NCBI RefSeq assembly: GCF_000967265.1
Contig: NZ_KQ033885.1
Span: forward strand, 787,538 to 851,537
DNA length: 64,000 nt
Origin: Bifidobacterium mellis
GTDB taxonomy: Bacteria > Actinomycetota > Actinomycetes > Actinomycetales > Bifidobacteriaceae
Reading direction: 5' to 3'
Shown here piece after piece: positions 55,122-63,605 of the stretch. The first letter of the stretch is position 1; the number at the start of each line of letters is the position of its first letter. A model generated the notes under the pieces. It was not told the origin of the DNA and searched no databases. It was given only the letters and a program-made list of their open reading frames with translations. Made by a program: the position numbers and the translations under genes.

Positions 55122-55364
55122 TTATTGATTCGGTGACTTCCGTTTTGCTTGTTCGACAAAGTAAATCAGTGTTGAAAGTGATAATACGAAAAGAATAAAA
55201 AATAGCAAGGCACAAATCCATGCAAGATCTGATTGCGTCGAATCGAACTGAGTAAAGAGGCTAGAGTGCTCGTCGCTGTAATAGCCAGCTCGAATTTGTA
55301 TGGCAGCTGTGACAGCTAAACCAAATATGCTCGCAACATTCATTATTATCGCAACCACTTTCAT
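55122..55364 (-). CDS. Two-helix membrane protein, no family recognised
   Basis: 80 aa. Two hydrophobic segments (about residues 3-25 and 47-69) flank a polar loop rich in Ser, Asp and Gln; the C-terminus is basic. AAAGGGG precedes the ATG at a good distance, which is the main support. AT-rich codon use fits the island. No partner gene is adjacent. It could be a toxin-like or immunity-type membrane protein, but nothing proves that. Confidence 0.5.
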   Translation of the reverse strand: MKVVAIIMNVASIFGLAVTAAIQIRAGYYSDEHSSLFTQFDSTQSDLAWICALLFFILFVLSLSTLIYFVEQAKRKSPNQ

Positions 55365-56297
55365 AGATACCCCTTTTCACTGGTATCGGCCTGCGCCTAC
55401 TAATGGCGATTAGGTTTTAGTGGGATTGGCTGGACGACAAAAGCAGTCTACACACTACCATCCCTAGTATAGGGCGAGTACATGTCAAGGAATGAATCCA
55501 TATCATTGTCATCAAACTTCGCCCACCCTTTAACTATGCGTTATTAGTAATAACACCGTATGGTCAGGATTCATTTTCGTGAATTATTAGCGCCGTTTTA
55601 TTTTTTCAGCGTTCGCGCTGTCAACATGTAAATTGTTTGCGATTTTTTGTATTCTAATCCAGCATCGCTTCGGCAGAGGAAAGTGCTCTTTTCTTATACC
55701 CACTAAAAAGACGAGGTCTTGCCTCGGAGTATGCACTCCCTTATCGGGACGTTCGCTGATGTGGCAGCTAGAACGTTCTCTTGGATCATCAGGGTTGTCC
55801 ATTTCCCGGCTATGGCATCTTACTGATATCCTTACAGCCCTGAGTTCGTGTTCTCAATCTATCCAGATCACAACTCAACAGCAGGCATTAACGAACAGAG
55901 GGTACCGGTCATGATTACTCTCTTATCCGATAAAGTCTGCATATCAAACTGATAGGCTAGGCTGATATTGCAAGGTTTAGTCTTGAACGTGTATGCGCTT
56001 CAATTCAAGATGTGCTCTTGTCAATAAGGCCGGTAGTTGCTGTTGTTATCCCATTCAATTATCCGGGCGACACGCATTTCAGCCCCACATGCGAATAAAT
56101 ATGGTAAGCCGGCCGTTTTATTCAATCTTGTTATATCTTATATGTGTCGCTGAATTCGAGCATTCTTTTGATACCGCCATTGGTTCTCCAGGGGGGGGGG
56201 GGATAGAGACGCTATATAAGCGCATAGCGATGTACTCCTGCTGAACGCTAAAAATGTAAGAATATTAAGAAAAAACTGCATGTCACAGCTTACGAAG
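55365..56297. other. AT-rich intergenic region with a G12 tract
   Basis: About 930 nt with no supported gene. A run of twelve G (56191-56202) is the clearest feature. A small inverted repeat (GACGAGG/CCTCG) lies near 55710. Frames at 55587-55802 (minus) and 55633-55914 (plus) overlap each other and resemble nothing known to me. Confidence 0.45.
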
Positions 56298-56421
56298 TTA
56301 TAAACGCACACTTCTAGGAATCACATGTTTAATACCACCGGTCTGATCAGATAGCAAGGTTTCTGAGGTTAAAGGGCCTGGTTTGCTGTAGAGCGGATTA
56401 ACGTTCTCGGATAGCCACGAT

Positions 56422-57909
56422 TTAGCTTGCAATGCCATGATTTTGCAATGCCATGATTGATTGTGCGAATTGTTCTTCGCTCTTTTGCATAGACGAAGAG
56501 TACTCCTCATAAGTCGATGCTCCACCGGGAATTGGGAAACCAACTTTGTCGAGTACGACTTTCTGCTCCTCCTGTCTGAATTGCTTACTTTGCTCACCGT
56601 CATCGATCCCAGTGAGCAATTCAAGTCTATTTACATTTGGTTTGCAGTTATCATCCTTTTGTGGTTCTGGATACCAGTACTGTCCATATCGGGAATCAAA
56701 CCGATACATGTATGCCAGTAGTTGAAGATAGTCTGCACCAGAAATATTGTCCACCGGTTTGTATTTCGCGTCAGCAACTACGATGGGAGCACTGCTTATT
56801 AAGAAATCAGGATATATAAGTCCGGTAACTCCTTTGACTTCAGAATTTCGGTCATGTTTTTCAGGCTTGCCGAACAAGTATTGTTTTCCGGTTTTCGACT
56901 TGTTGCGCGGATGAACGAAAGATAGGCCCTTACATTTGTTGCGCAAAAGAACGTTAAGATACTCCTCCCATAGCCATGAGCAGTCGAATAGAATGCCGTT
57001 GATGTGACCGTTCCTTACGGCACTTGCTGATATGGAGTCGTGGCACAAGATAGCCACGCATATTTTTTGTAGTAGCCTGTAACTTCGAAAGTACTCATTG
57101 ACAACGGGATGCCGGATATTCCAGTCTATGATCTTGTTTCTTTCTGACTTGAGATATCGCCGAGTCCTCAGCCGGATAGTTCGTACATTGTCCCTGACGT
57201 TTTTGTTGCCATTAAGCAACTGCTGTCCAATTTTAAATCCTGAAACAATATATTCAATTGTGTGCCTGATTAATTCACTGACGGGGTTATCAAGATCAAG
57301 ATCCCTGGTGGTATACGCCACACGCCCGATGAAAGGGATATCAATGCTGAGGTACCTCGCTACATCGACCGTACCCTTCAGCCGTGAGTCGTTATACTCT
57401 CGCCTCACATACATTTTGTATGCACCGACTTGAAGAGCTTTACTCAAGAAATATGGGAATAAAAGTATCAGCAGCTTTTTCCAGCGGTTGTTCTTAAGAG
57501 GTGGAAAGTTGAATCCCTTTGCTACATCTACATGTAGAACCTTCTCCAATAGATACGCGAAGAAATAGTCATTCTCTATGTGGACAGGTTCTTCATTCCG
57601 CTTGAAAAATCGTGTGGATATGCTAACTACATCATGGTCGTCCCCAAGCACTCCTATAAGGTTTTGCGTTCTTGTCTTGCCCTGATAAGTGCCAATAACG
57701 CGCTGGTTGAGACTTACATCAACATCCCCATCCTCGTCCTGTCCTACATAAATAATACCTTCTTCATCCAGTAATGTTTCTACTGTCTGATTCCGTAACG
57801 ATTTACAGAGGTCGGTTGAAGTAAATAAGTCATCTTCAATAGGGCTGTTATCCGTGATGTACCAGAACTGCTGGCCTGCATCTGAAGCGCTTTTGACCAC
57901 TTTTCTCAT
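56422..57909 (-). CDS. mcrC: McrC-type restriction endonuclease subunit, C-terminus altered by a duplication
   Basis: 495 aa. McrC is the nuclease partner of McrB in type IV systems that cut modified DNA. The C-terminal half holds the PD-(D/E)xK site: YPDFLI with Asp about 368 and VVADAKYKP with Asp about 380 and Lys about 382. The start overlaps mcrB by 4 nt (ATGA). At the 3' end a perfect 16-bp tandem duplication shifts the frame. Without one copy the frame would run on to a stop at 56298, giving 531 aa. The nuclease core is intact, so activity may remain. Confidence 0.88.
   Translation of the reverse strand: MRKVVKSASDAGQQFWYITDNSPIEDDLFTSTDLCKSLRNQTVETLLDEEGIIYVGQDEDGDVDVSLNQRVIGTYQGKTRTQNLIGVLGDDHDVVSISTRFFKRNEEPVHIENDYFFAYLLEKVLHVDVAKGFNFPPLKNNRWKKLLILLFPYFLSKALQVGAYKMYVRREYNDSRLKGTVDVARYLSIDIPFIGRVAYTTRDLDLDNPVSELIRHTIEYIVSGFKIGQQLLNGNKNVRDNVRTIRLRTRRYLKSERNKIIDWNIRHPVVNEYFRSYRLLQKICVAILCHDSISASAVRNGHINGILFDCSWLWEEYLNVLLRNKCKGLSFVHPRNKSKTGKQYLFGKPEKHDRNSEVKGVTGLIYPDFLISSAPIVVADAKYKPVDNISGADYLQLLAYMYRFDSRYGQYWYPEPQKDDNCKPNVNRLELLTGIDDGEQSKQFRQEEQKVVLDKVGFPIPGGASTYEEYSSSMQKSEEQFAQSIMALQNHGIAS
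56427..56458. repeat. Perfect 16-bp tandem duplication in mcrC
   Basis: TTGCAATGCCATGATT occurs at 56427-56442 and again at 56443-56458. Sixteen is not a multiple of three, so gain or loss of a copy switches the mcrC reading frame. Confidence 0.95.
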
Positions 57910-59801
57910 GCCTCACTGGAGTCTGAATCACTGCTAGCTGTGGGTGCGTCATCCTCCTGAGTGGATTCGTGTTTGGCACTGGAGGAATCGTTCCCTGTTG
58001 TGGTTTCCTTTTTATCTTTAGAAGCATCACTTGTTTCAAACTCTTTATGGATCTCTTTTAATTTTCTATCGGCATCATCCATACCCCTCAGATAATCAGT
58101 CAGCAATGGTTCGAGATGGTTCTTCCAAAGTTCCATAGGTGCCTTATCTTCTCTTGATTGTGCTATCTTGAGGAAGTATCCGACTCCTAACACATAATCT
58201 GTCCCTAAGAAGTCGCTTATTTTGCTATTTACAGCTGTCATCATGCTCTTTGCTTTATCCCCATTGGGCGTACCGTCAAGAGCTTTCGCCGATTCTTCTG
58301 CAGTTATTTCGACAAAAGTGAAGCGGCGTCTCATAGCAAAATCAAAGGAATCTACGCTGCGGTCTATGTCGTTCATAGTTCCGATGATGTATACATTCCC
58401 GGGAATATAAAACTTCTGGCCTGCATCCAATCCGCCACGTTTTTTATAAGCTGAAGAATGGAGGTTGGTATATTGAGTGTCAACACTCCCTTTTTTCCCT
58501 CGGTAATCGGGGTCGATGCTGAAGAACAGCTCTCCGAATATCTTCGACAGATCTCCTCTGTTGATTTCGTCAATGACAATCACATAATTCTGCTCTGGAT
58601 TAGTTCTTGCTTCGTTGACGAACTTAGTAAACGTCCCAGGATACAGTTGAAAACCCACATTGCCTGATGCTGTTGTCTCAGGTCGAAGGCCTTCTACGAA
58701 ATCCGTGTAGTCATAGCTAGGATGAAATTGGACAAATTCATATTGCGGACTTTCATTGAGTTGTTCGTTTAGTTGCTCATCGTTGTCATAGTCTAGGCAT
58801 AGCAATTCAGCGGCTATTTTCCTGGCGACTGTAGTCTTTCCGGTTCCCGGGGCACCATGGAAAATAATGTTTCTGACTTCTAGTAGTTGTTTTGCTCGTT
58901 CACTGAGCCTGCTGTATTGTTCCGAGGTCATGTTGTGAGGCATTTTAGTTTTACCAGTCCTATAAGTTCTATATATCTTGTTTAGCTGGACAATTAAATC
59001 AAGCATTTGCTTGACCAGTCGGTTCGGTCTCTTTGCTGACAAATCAAGATCATCTACAGAGCAAGAAAGTGAGGGCAGTTCTTTCTGCCATGGTTCTGAC
59101 CTGACCGGATGCCAGCCAGCGCGCAACCCTGTAATACTTTTACTTTTCTCTTTGAAAATCGGACGGATATTAAGGAAGGTTCCGTTTACATTTATATACG
59201 TGGAATTAGGTGTAGCAAAAGCCCCATTTTTAAAGAACCACAAGGTGAAATCCATGCCTGTTGAAAGGACATTAAAGCCATCGTCCAATTTCCAATGTTC
59301 CGCAAAACCTCTCTGCGTGCTGTTCGTATACTCGAGGCGTGAACCGTTTTTCTTTGCTTCTACATTTTCGTCATTGTGTTTAATGAAGAAATCCAGTAAA
59401 CGAGCGAACTTTTCATAATCCTCTTCCGTTTGGCGGAACTCAAAAAGAAATTGTTTATATCGATCTATGCCTGCTTTCATATCATAATGATGTAAAGCAC
59501 TGGAATTTTTCTTAAAATCTGAGTCAGCTAAGATTTGATCGTAAATAGGTTTGAATTCGTCGTAAGTAAGATAATCAAAAGCTGATTCTTTGACAGCAGT
59601 CGCAACTTGACTTCCAGCTTGGTCAAGGAGCCTAGTTTTCATATTCCTAAGCGTACTTTCGAGCGTATATGTATAGTTTCCTCTTGGTAAAGTACCCTTA
59701 TCTATTAGATGTGTCCTATTCCAATTCTTGAATCTTTCTTCTTGAATGGTTGCAGGCGTTTCTTTGCTGCTCTTCCATTTGTCCGATTCCGTCGATATCA
59801 A
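57906..59801 (-). CDS. mcrB: McrB-type AAA+ GTPase of a type IV restriction system
   Basis: About 631 aa. Residues 1-300 form an N-terminal region I cannot assign. The AAA+ motor follows: Walker A HGAPGTGKTT (about 315-324), VIVIDEINRGDLSKIFGEL (Walker B, near 405-425) and the GTMNDIDRS motif with FAMRRRF (near 475-490). The last 55 residues are Ser/Thr/Asp/Glu-rich and probably disordered. The N-terminal part should set target recognition. I chose TTG 59801 because GAGGGG lies 6 nt ahead; a TTG at 59834 is also in frame. It precedes and overlaps mcrC. Confidence 0.87.
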   Translation of the reverse strand: MISTESDKWKSSKETPATIQEERFKNWNRTHLIDKGTLPRGNYTYTLESTLRNMKTRLLDQAGSQVATAVKESAFDYLTYDEFKPIYDQILADSDFKKNSSALHHYDMKAGIDRYKQFLFEFRQTEEDYEKFARLLDFFIKHNDENVEAKKNGSRLEYTNSTQRGFAEHWKLDDGFNVLSTGMDFTLWFFKNGAFATPNSTYINVNGTFLNIRPIFKEKSKSITGLRAGWHPVRSEPWQKELPSLSCSVDDLDLSAKRPNRLVKQMLDLIVQLNKIYRTYRTGKTKMPHNMTSEQYSRLSERAKQLLEVRNIIFHGAPGTGKTTVARKIAAELLCLDYDNDEQLNEQLNESPQYEFVQFHPSYDYTDFVEGLRPETTASGNVGFQLYPGTFTKFVNEARTNPEQNYVIVIDEINRGDLSKIFGELFFSIDPDYRGKKGSVDTQYTNLHSSAYKKRGGLDAGQKFYIPGNVYIIGTMNDIDRSVDSFDFAMRRRFTFVEITAEESAKALDGTPNGDKAKSMMTAVNSKISDFLGTDYVLGVGYFLKIAQSREDKAPMELWKNHLEPLLTDYLRGMDDADRKLKEIHKEFETSDASKDKKETTTGNDSSSAKHESTQEDDAPTASSDSDSSEA

Positions 59802-59889
59802 TGTGTTCCCCTCACTTTGGTGATACCTGTTCAAATCTACCGTAGTTGGTAATTTTACTGGATAACAAGCTATTACCGCCTAAACTTAG

Positions 59890-59895
59890 ATTATA
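59890..59895 (-). promoter_or_regulatory. -10 element of mcrBC
   Basis: A perfect TATAAT on the minus strand, about 88 nt before the mcrB start. No good -35 hexamer is seen at 17 nt. Confidence 0.5.
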
Positions 59896-60699
59896 CCCTC
59901 AGCACAACATAATTTTGAGTTGTCTGGTTGATTTATCAACCTCTTATTCCCCTGAGTTGTAAAAGGTTCGAATAAGAAGATCTGTAGTATTGAGGTTTAT
60001 TGTGAAGTCTGATTTGGTTTATAACCAGTTCATTGCCTCAACGAATAAACGTTTCTTATAACTTTTTGAACGAATTAATTCTTCTAAGATTCTAATATTA
60101 ATCTTGTTTTTGTAGCTTTGTATTTCTGGATGGTGAGTGTATTTTTTTTGGACCGATTACGGTGCCTATAAGTTATAGGCATTCCTGTGGGCCCCTAAGC
60201 CTTGCAGTCAGTGTTGCCAGACGAAGTTTCTTCTGATGTACGAGGGATGCAATCTGTGCTGGAATTCTCAACGAGTCCAGCGTTTTGAACCATTCTGCAA
60301 ATCGTTACTCCTAAAAAAGGATTATCTCTGATTTTGCGTTCCAAGGCAAGGTCCACTGTGTTTCCCGACTGGAGCGCTCACTGTTTGATCCGTGTATGAA
60401 GCTGATTGTTGGAAATAGGGACAGGTCTCTCGCCTAAATTGTCCAGACGTTGGAAGTAAACCGCTATACCGTACCTGGTCTTTTGGCTCAAAAGGACTTC
60501 GTTTGTCATTAATGGCTTGTGAGTATCATTCTCTCAGCCTGTATATGTGCCTGGACCTTAAGCCGCCCTTGCTATCGTTTTTTGACTAGCTATAAGCTAG
60601 AGACAACTATTTAAAGCCAATCCTCTTACTCTGGCTGAGAAAGATAGATCCGGCCCACAGTTCCTTTGTTGATTCGAGTTTTACGAGAAAAAGTGAGGT
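59896..60699. other. AT-rich non-coding or decayed region
   Basis: About 800 nt. The left 300 nt are very AT-rich with no gene. On the minus strand an open frame without a start runs from about 60387 to a TAG at 60195; its translation includes LERKIRDNPFLGV and reads like a gene fragment, but I cannot identify it. No ribosome binding site, repeat array or RNA gene is evident. Confidence 0.45.
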
Positions 60700-60888
60700 T
60701 CAAGGCCGAAATATATCCTCGATGGTTGAATCGAAGACGTCGGCCAGGCGGAAGGCCAATGGGAGCGAGGGATCGAAATGGCCTTTTTCGATCGAAATTA
60801 CTGTTTGACGACTTACTCCCAGCTTTTTTGATAGTTGCTCCTGAGACCAGCCACGCTCCTTTCGCATCTTTGCCAGGCGGTTATTCAT
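60700..60888 (-). CDS. Small XRE-family transcriptional regulator
   Basis: 62 aa, almost only a helix-turn-helix: MRKERGWSQEQLSKKLGV then SRQTVISIEKGHFDPSLP, ending in IEDIF. This short XRE type usually sits beside a membrane protein gene, as here. The start overlaps the upstream membrane gene by 8 nt. It probably represses its own operon through the operator near 61436. Confidence 0.9.
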   Translation of the reverse strand: MNNRLAKMRKERGWSQEQLSKKLGVSRQTVISIEKGHFDPSLPLAFRLADVFDSTIEDIFRP

Positions 60889-61369
60889 GATGGGCGAACC
60901 TCACAAATGCATACGAAAGGGCAAGAATCAGGAGCATCGCTATCAGAACGCATACCAGCACGAGGGCCCACTGATCGGCTCCCATCAAACTGGCCAGCAG
61001 GCAACCGGCCGACACCAACCCGATGAAAATACGGTATGAAAGTTGCTCGGCCCTTCCGTACCAGTGGCTCTCTATTTTCTCTTCTGCATGCAGATTTGAT
61101 CTAGGCAAGGTATCGGGATCTACCAAAATTACCCACCAAAGGCTCACGGATATGGGACAAAGTACTACGGCCGCTATTAGAGCCTTGATCATCCATGGCA
61201 CGGACTGTGGCATGAAGTCAGCCAGAAGGATTCCCAGAACTATGCTGCTTGCTAGGCCTGGAATCAAAGCGGTTGTGAGCGCTGGCATCGAACGGGAGCC
61301 GAAACGAACAGTGCCAAACAATCTGGGTTGCACATCGACAGTTGCGTCATTGCTCTTCTTGCCCTTCAT
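60881..61369 (-). CDS. Four-helix membrane protein paired with the XRE regulator
   Basis: About 162 aa from an ATG with AAGGAG six nt ahead; an in-frame ATG at 61393 is less likely. Four hydrophobic segments in two pairs (about residues 25-45, 55-80, 110-130, 135-158) and a short polar N-terminus. It is followed by, and overlaps, the XRE gene. Similar pairs are common in Gram-positives, and the function is usually unknown. Confidence 0.75.
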   Translation of the reverse strand: MKGKKSNDATVDVQPRLFGTVRFGSRSMPALTTALIPGLASSIVLGILLADFMPQSVPWMIKALIAAVVLCPISVSLWWVILVDPDTLPRSNLHAEEKIESHWYGRAEQLSYRIFIGLVSAGCLLASLMGADQWALVLVCVLIAMLLILALSYAFVRFAHHE

Positions 61370-61422
61370 GGGCTTCTCCTTTGTGGAACTCAATTCAGAA
61401 TCGGGCGACCTGTATGAGCATC

Positions 61423-61451
61423 AGAATAAAGTAAAGTAAACTTTACGTCAA
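61423..61451 (-). promoter_or_regulatory. Promoter and operator of the membrane protein/XRE operon
   Basis: On the minus strand TTGACG (61451-61446), a 17-nt spacer and TATTCT (61428-61423). The palindrome GTAAACTTTAC (61436-61446) fills the spacer next to the -35, with further GTAAA/TTTAC half-sites beside it. This is the expected layout for repression by the XRE protein. Confidence 0.75.
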
Positions 61452-62551
61452 GCCAATTTGACATCTTATTCTTTATGTGGTTTACCTAACGTCTTTACTG
61501 CGACATTGGAAGTGGGACTCGAGGTTATTTTCGGTCTTACGGTCGCTATGAAACCAGGCTGTTGGAAGAAAGCCATTCGCAGATGTCGGCGAAAGATCTT
61601 TCTGCCAAAACGAATCTTAGAAGCTTTTGTCCCTGTTATTGTGAAAACAGTAATGGGCTCACGCATCAACCGAAGAAGACTGATATGTTTGCTTTAATCA
61701 AGATCCGGCGCACGGAAGATCTTGTGGTCTCAGTAGGATGAGAAAATTTTTGTCCATACCGGTTACACAGGGTTTTGCCTGTTACTGATAGCAGCTATTT
61801 CCAAGGCCATAGGAAAATCCTGGAAGGACTTTGTAACAAGTCCTCATAAAATAATTAGTTTAATTTGCGGAACCATAACCTATTGTGCCATTGTGTTTAT
61901 CCTACCTTTGCTGTGCAGATAGCTGACTGTAATTATTAGACCGAGTATTGCCAAACTTGCGGTTTTGTCATGGTAATGATACAGGTGATTATTGGTATGA
62001 CAGCCTGCTCATCTTGTTGTTTGGTATGCCTCTGTTGCTTGTAATTCGTCTTGTATGTTTTCTCTGAACTTGAGTGCCCATTGAGGAGGACACCTGTCGG
62101 CTTTTGTATCAGCAGAGGAAGCCTGATTGCGTTTGAACCCAGTTGCCTTTGAGGCACGCTTGGGACAATCGACAAACCATATCGCTGTTTGTGGTTTCTG
62201 CAGGACTTGATCTAGGCGTACTAAACAGGCAAATCCAAGAATGCTTAACTGTGGGATGTATTGTTCATATTATCATTGCTTCATTATTCTTTATGTTATA
62301 GATGCAGCTTGAATGTACATGATCATGGTCTCTGCCTAAATACAATACAGAGATTGGTCTTGGTTCGATCCCTGCAACAAGCCAAGCAAGACTATGCTGA
62401 TTGGTCTCGACAAACGATATTGACTGTTGCTATTTGGTGCAGCAATGTCAGCAAGCATTGAGAAATTCTCATGATTCTTTTTAAGGAGTCCAATCAGTTT
62501 ATAAAGGCAAGTTCGAGGAATATCCCAAGAAGCCGTTGTTTACTATGAGTC
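61452..62551. other. AT-rich non-coding right part of the island
   Basis: About 1.1 kb without a supported gene. Overlapping frames at 61458-61697 (plus) and 61466-61669 (minus) have no ribosome binding site or known family. TACTAT at 62541-62546, just ahead of the glycosyltransferase ATG, may be its -10 element. Confidence 0.45.
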
Positions 62552-63554
62552 ATGAATACAACGAATATTCTCGAAAGAAACATCAGTAAACAATCCTATG
62601 TGCCCGACAGGCGCTCTTCTGGCAACAGGCAAATCCCACCAAGTGAAGATGATTCGCCTATCTACCATGGCGATCCAGCGCCGGTCGATGCCGATATTGT
62701 CATTCCCGTATACAACGAGGAGACCCAGTTGGCTGACTCCGTATCCACCTTATGCAGCTTTCTGGATCGTCACGCCAGAGATCTGACACCCTTTAGCTGG
62801 AATGTCGTGATTGCGGACAACGCCAGCACCGATGCCAGTTGGCAGATCGCCAAGTCCCTGTGTGACTGGTGTCCCAATCAGGTATGCGCCTTGCACCTCA
62901 CCAGAAAGGGCCGCGGGTACGCCCTGAAACAGGCCTGGCTCAGCTCCAGGGCGGCAGTCGTCGCATATATGGACGTGGATCTATCCACCGACATCGGCTC
63001 TACGGGCAGCCTTATTCTCCCCCCTGCTCCAGGGCGGGGCTGACATCGCCTTCGGCTCGCGTCTTATGCCGCAATCTCAGGTCACCCGCTCCCCCAAACG
63101 TGAATTCATTTCGCGCACCTACAACCTTATGCTCCGCTCATATCTGGCCGTCTCCTTTCATGATGCCCAGTGCGGTTTCAAGGCCATAACTGCCCAAGCC
63201 GCACATGCTCTGCTGCCGCAAGTGAAAGATAACGAGTGGTTCTTCGATACCGAGCTGCTTGTGCGAGCCCAGCAGGCCGGGATGACCATGCTGGAGCTTC
63301 CTGTTCGCTGGGTGGAGGATGCCGGCTCGACGGTCGACATTCCAGACACGGTAAAGAAGGATCTGGAAGGCATGCACCGGGTCAGGGAGGGTATGGATGC
63401 CCGAGCGGTCGAGGGGCTTCGCGTCGACCTGGACTCCCCTGCTGTCCGGGATCAGATACGTCAGCATGAGCTGCGCGGATCTCTCTTGCCTGCAAAAGAG
63501 GAGGATTCGCATTCACCTATGCGGAATCCAGGCGAAGAGACTGCCGCTTGTTGA
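62552..63554 (+). pseudogene. Family 2 glycosyltransferase split by a one-base frameshift
   Basis: The first frame (62552-63043) starts at ATG and has the GT-A fold: DIVIPVYNEE, VVIADNASTDASW, GRGYALKQAW and the metal motif MDVDLSTD. The second frame (about 63025-63554) continues with GGADIAFGSRL, the QCGFKA motif and DNEWFFDTELL. They join if one C is removed from the C6 run at 63019-63024; the total then divides by three and gives about 333 aa. This may be a true inactive gene, a phase-variable gene or a sequencing error. It resembles dolichol-phosphate-mannose-synthase-like transferases that work with GT39 proteins, as encoded next. Confidence 0.85.
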
Positions 63555-63605
63555 GCGGCTGGCAGCAAACGAAATCTCATACATAAAGAGCAAACTTCAC
63601 CTATC

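Noticed and set aside
61458-61697. Overlapping small frames possibly from a transposase
   Set aside because: No ribosome binding site and no motif that I can name; both strands are open only by chance in AT-rich DNA.
53862-62551. Integrase, transposase or terminal inverted repeats of a mobile element
   Set aside because: I looked on both strands and recognised none; the island call rests on composition and context only.
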